A DNA stretch of 8,472 nucleotides, taken from contig CAINWC010000356.1 of NCBI GenBank assembly GCA_903854305.1, forward strand, positions 1-8,472, given 5' to 3'. The first letter of the stretch is position 1. Each line of letters begins with the position of its first letter. The translations under genes were made by a program, and so were the position numbers. The DNA comes from an uncultured Pseudomonadota bacterium. GTDB taxonomy: Bacteria > Pseudomonadota > Gammaproteobacteria > Burkholderiales > Methylophilaceae. The notes below the pieces were generated by a model. That model worked only from the letters and a program-made list of their open reading frames with translations. It was not told where the DNA came from and did no database searches. This document shows, piece after piece, positions 5,969 through 8,472 of the stretch.

Positions 5969-8374
5969 ATGAGAGTTCTTTCCATCAATCATTTTTTTCG
6001 TTTACTACTGCTAATTTGCTTAGCAGGCTCATCACTATTGCCATTACAGGTTTATGCGGCAGAATTAGTAAAAATCGGCGTACTCGCCTTTCGTCCAAAA
6101 CCACAAACGTTAGAGCAGTGGCAGCCTTTAGCTGCAGCACTTAAACAAGCCATCCCAGACCACGATTTTGTCGTACAAGCGTTTACTTTTCCTGAACTAG
6201 AAAAAGCCGTTGCAGACAAGCAATTAGATTTTGTACTCACTAATCCAGCCCATTACATCTTACTCACTAAGCGTAGCGGTTTGTCGGCACCGCTTGCCAC
6301 TTTAGCTATGAATGAAAATGGACAACGACTGATGACGTTTGGAGGCATTATTTTTACACGCGCTGAACGTAATGACATCAATACACTTCGTGACATTAAA
6401 CACATATCCATTGGCTTAACCGATACTGACTCCTTTGGTGGGTTTCAGGCTCAAGCTTACGAGCTTAATCAAGTGGGCATCAATGCACGGCAGGATGATC
6501 AATTAGTCATTACCGGCATGCCGCACGACAATGTTGTTGAGGCCGTGCTGAGCGGTCGTGCTGACGTAGGTTTTGTACGTACAGGTGTCCTTGAAAGCAT
6601 GGTACGCGAAGGTAAGTTGGACATTAAAAAACTTAAGATTATCAATCGTCAGAAAGCAGGAAATTTCCCTTTACCAAGCTCCACGCGCTTGTATCCAGAA
6701 TGGGCATTCGCCTATATGCCCAGCGTAGATGAAAACCTTGCCCGACACGTAGCTGCTGCACTTTTCAACTTAGAAGAAAACACCTTCACAACACGAGCCA
6801 TGAACATTCGTGGCTTTGTCGTTCCCGCAGACTACACTCCCGTGGCAGATGTGCTAAAAGAACTACGTGTTAAACCGTTTGATGTTGCTCCATCCTTTAC
6901 CCTAGTCGATGTCTGGGTACAGTACAAATACGCATGGATAGGTGCTTTAGCTGCACTCGGCTTTATAGGGCTACTCGGTCTATATTTAGTATTGACCAGA
7001 CGTAAATTAAACGCAGAACACCAAATTACTTTATTACAACAAAAACGCTTGTATGGCAGTGAGTCTCATCTACGCGCCATTATCAAAAGTGAACCGGAAT
7101 GTATCAAAGTTGTAGATGCACATGGTTATTTGATTGAAATGAACCCAGCTGGCTTGGCGATGCTTGAAGCGGATTCACTGACACAATTAGTAGGACAGCC
7201 CGTGTGCAATGTCATTGCTCCCGAATACCGCACAGCGTTTACTAAAATGCATAAACGCGTACTTGCGGGTGCATCTGAACAGATGGAATTTGAGGTGATT
7301 GGCTTAAAAGGCGGTCGTCGTTGGATGGAAAGCCATGCAGTACCCTTAGAAGAAAACGGCAGCATCTTACATCTGGCGGTGACTCGTGACATTACCGAGA
7401 AAAAAAGAACGGAAGCTGCTTTAAAAGAAAAAGAAGAACGATTGGCTTTAGCTACTGTACTTAATGGTGTTGGTGTGTGGGATTGGAATTTGCAGACCAT
7501 GCAACTGGTTTGGGATGACTCGATGTTTGCGCTCTACAATCTCAAGCGTGAAGATTTTACTGGTGCTTATGATGCATGGGAAAAGACATTGCACCCTGAT
7601 GACCGTGAGCGTGCCATACAAGAAGCTCAGGATGCGATTTTGGGCAAAAAACCCTTTAATACTGAATTTCGTATCATTTGCCTGAATGGGGATGTCCGTC
7701 ACATTAAAGCTGTTGCGAAAATATTCTATGACAACAATGGTGAACCCTTGCGTATGCTTGGCACAAATGTGGATGTCACTGAGCGTAAAGCAGCAGAAGC
7801 TAAGTTGCGAATGTTATCCATCGCCATGGAACAAAGTCCGACCTCAGTAGCCATCACCAATCTTGATGCTGAAATTGAATATGTTAATCCGCGCTTTACT
7901 AAAGTCACTGGCTATAGTGCAGACGAAGTTTTTGGGAAAAATCCACGGATATTGCAATCAGGTTTAACAGATAAATCAGTTCATGACGACATGTGGGGTA
8001 GGCTCACTCAAGGCAAACGTTGGGTCGGTGAGTTTATCAATAAGAATAAAAACGGAGAGGTGTTTTATGAGGAAGCTTATATCTCCCCCGTGGTAGATGA
8101 CGATGGTACTGTCAGACATTATGTAGCCGTTAAACTGGATATCACTGCACGCAAAAAGATGGAAGAAGAGATTCGTCAACTCGCGTTCTATGACACGCTC
8201 ACTAAACTTCCAAATAGACGTTTACTCAATGACCGGTTAAGCCAATCAATTGCGGCAAGCAAACGCAGTAATTCTTATGGCGCATTGATGTTCCTAGATT
8301 TGGATAACTTCAAACCGCTCAATGACTCCTATGGGCCCATAGCAGCCAGTCAAGTTCCACAATTTCTACCATGA
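5969..8374 (+). CDS. PhnD-type/PAS sensor diguanylate cyclase, truncated inside the GGDEF domain
   Basis: 801 residues from the ATG at 5969. An in-frame TTG at 5957 would add four residues, but the ATG gives a cleaner signal peptide, although neither start has a good Shine-Dalgarno site. Residues 1-30 are a signal peptide (hydrophobic 11-25, likely cleavage after VYA). Residues 34-300 form a PhnD-like periplasmic substrate-binding domain (TNPAHY 91-96, DSFGGFQA 154-161, SGRADVGFVRTG 195-206). A membrane helix lies at about 322-343. Three PAS domains follow: about 365-477, 488-605 (with HPDD, 542-545) and 612-730. A GGDEF domain begins at 738 (LAFYDTLTKLPNR, then FLDLDNFKPLNDSYG, 775-789). It ends 12 residues later with IAASQVPQFLP, so the GGDEF signature, the second metal-binding acidic residue and any EAL domain are absent. 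The family senses a periplasmic ligand and makes c-di-GMP in the cytoplasm. This version cannot be catalytically active as read, and may be a pseudogene or an assembly break. The ligand is unknown; PhnD-type folds bind more than phosphonates. Confidence 0.85.
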   Translation: MRVLSINHFFRLLLLICLAGSSLLPLQVYAAELVKIGVLAFRPKPQTLEQWQPLAAALKQAIPDHDFVVQAFTFPELEKAVADKQLDFVLTNPAHYILLTKRSGLSAPLATLAMNENGQRLMTFGGIIFTRAERNDINTLRDIKHISIGLTDTDSFGGFQAQAYELNQVGINARQDDQLVITGMPHDNVVEAVLSGRADVGFVRTGVLESMVREGKLDIKKLKIINRQKAGNFPLPSSTRLYPEWAFAYMPSVDENLARHVAAALFNLEENTFTTRAMNIRGFVVPADYTPVADVLKELRVKPFDVAPSFTLVDVWVQYKYAWIGALAALGFIGLLGLYLVLTRRKLNAEHQITLLQQKRLYGSESHLRAIIKSEPECIKVVDAHGYLIEMNPAGLAMLEADSLTQLVGQPVCNVIAPEYRTAFTKMHKRVLAGASEQMEFEVIGLKGGRRWMESHAVPLEENGSILHLAVTRDITEKKRTEAALKEKEERLALATVLNGVGVWDWNLQTMQLVWDDSMFALYNLKREDFTGAYDAWEKTLHPDDRERAIQEAQDAILGKKPFNTEFRIICLNGDVRHIKAVAKIFYDNNGEPLRMLGTNVDVTERKAAEAKLRMLSIAMEQSPTSVAITNLDAEIEYVNPRFTKVTGYSADEVFGKNPRILQSGLTDKSVHDDMWGRLTQGKRWVGEFINKNKNGEVFYEEAYISPVVDDDGTVRHYVAVKLDITARKKMEEEIRQLAFYDTLTKLPNRRLLNDRLSQSIAASKRSNSYGALMFLDLDNFKPLNDSYGPIAASQVPQFLP
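8329..8342. repeat. Perfect 14-bp palindrome at the GGDEF break
   Basis: CTATGGGCCCATAG equals its own reverse complement. Its left half encodes the end of the conserved NDSYG stretch of the GGDEF domain, and its right half is the first sequence that no longer fits the family. A palindrome exactly at the point where homology ends fits a fold-back or inverted join through short homology, either biological or created during amplification or assembly. Confidence 0.7.
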
Positions 8375-8472
8375 CCTAATATTCACCAATTTTCATCTGC
8401 TAGCAAATTTTAATAAAAATTCATTCTTTAAGAATTAACAATTCAACTGTAAGTTTAAATACTTCATCAATA
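8375..8472. other. AT-rich tail of unknown origin
   Basis: About 22% GC by hand count, far below the rest of the window. No gene is visible on the plus strand. ATTCTT and AAGAAT form a small palindrome around a single T near 8423-8435. On the minus strand it ends in an ATG at 8373-8371 that opens a 17-codon frame running left across the palindrome. The composition resembles a promoter or intergenic region, possibly that of a minus-strand gene whose body was lost at the junction. Confidence 0.4.

Noticed and set aside
8329..8472. Insertion-sequence end as the cause of the GGDEF break
   Set aside because: No terminal inverted repeat, target-site duplication or transposase fragment can be recognised in the remaining bases.

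Overview
This 8.5 kb window looks like the chromosome of a mesophilic beta-proteobacterium with moderate GC content. The full-length HrpA is clearly proteobacterial, and the gene styles recall methylotrophs of the Methylophilaceae. That placement is an inference from family resemblance, not a demonstrated one. There are no tRNA or rRNA genes, CRISPR arrays, or recognisable transposase or phage genes.

Layout. Positions 1-191 hold the 5' part of an unrecognised small protein gene on the minus strand, cut by the window edge. A divergent spacer (192-457) carries a compact palindromic element of the REP-like kind. hrpA, encoding a DEAH-box RNA helicase (458-4519, +), follows. Six bases later comes a membrane-anchored protein (4526-5464, +) with a TonB-like N-terminus but no TonB C-terminal domain. 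A possible 49-codon ORF overlaps its stop codon in a GTGA arrangement. These genes probably form one transcription unit. A roughly 360-base non-coding stretch with three inverted repeats precedes a large sensor gene (5969-8374, +).

The sensor has a signal peptide, a PhnD-type periplasmic binding domain, one membrane segment, three PAS domains and the start of a GGDEF (diguanylate cyclase) domain. The GGDEF domain stops abruptly before its catalytic signature, at a perfect 14-bp palindrome. The sequence beyond is unrelated and very AT-rich (about 22% GC by hand count over the last 98 bases). This is either a real rearrangement that destroyed the gene or a chimeric or contig-end join.

The hrpA unit (RNA helicase plus envelope protein) and the sensor (periplasmic ligand to c-di-GMP) have no evident functional link. 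The points most worth checking are the broken GGDEF junction and the TonB-like protein with a different C-terminal domain. I see no convincing new multi-gene system here.
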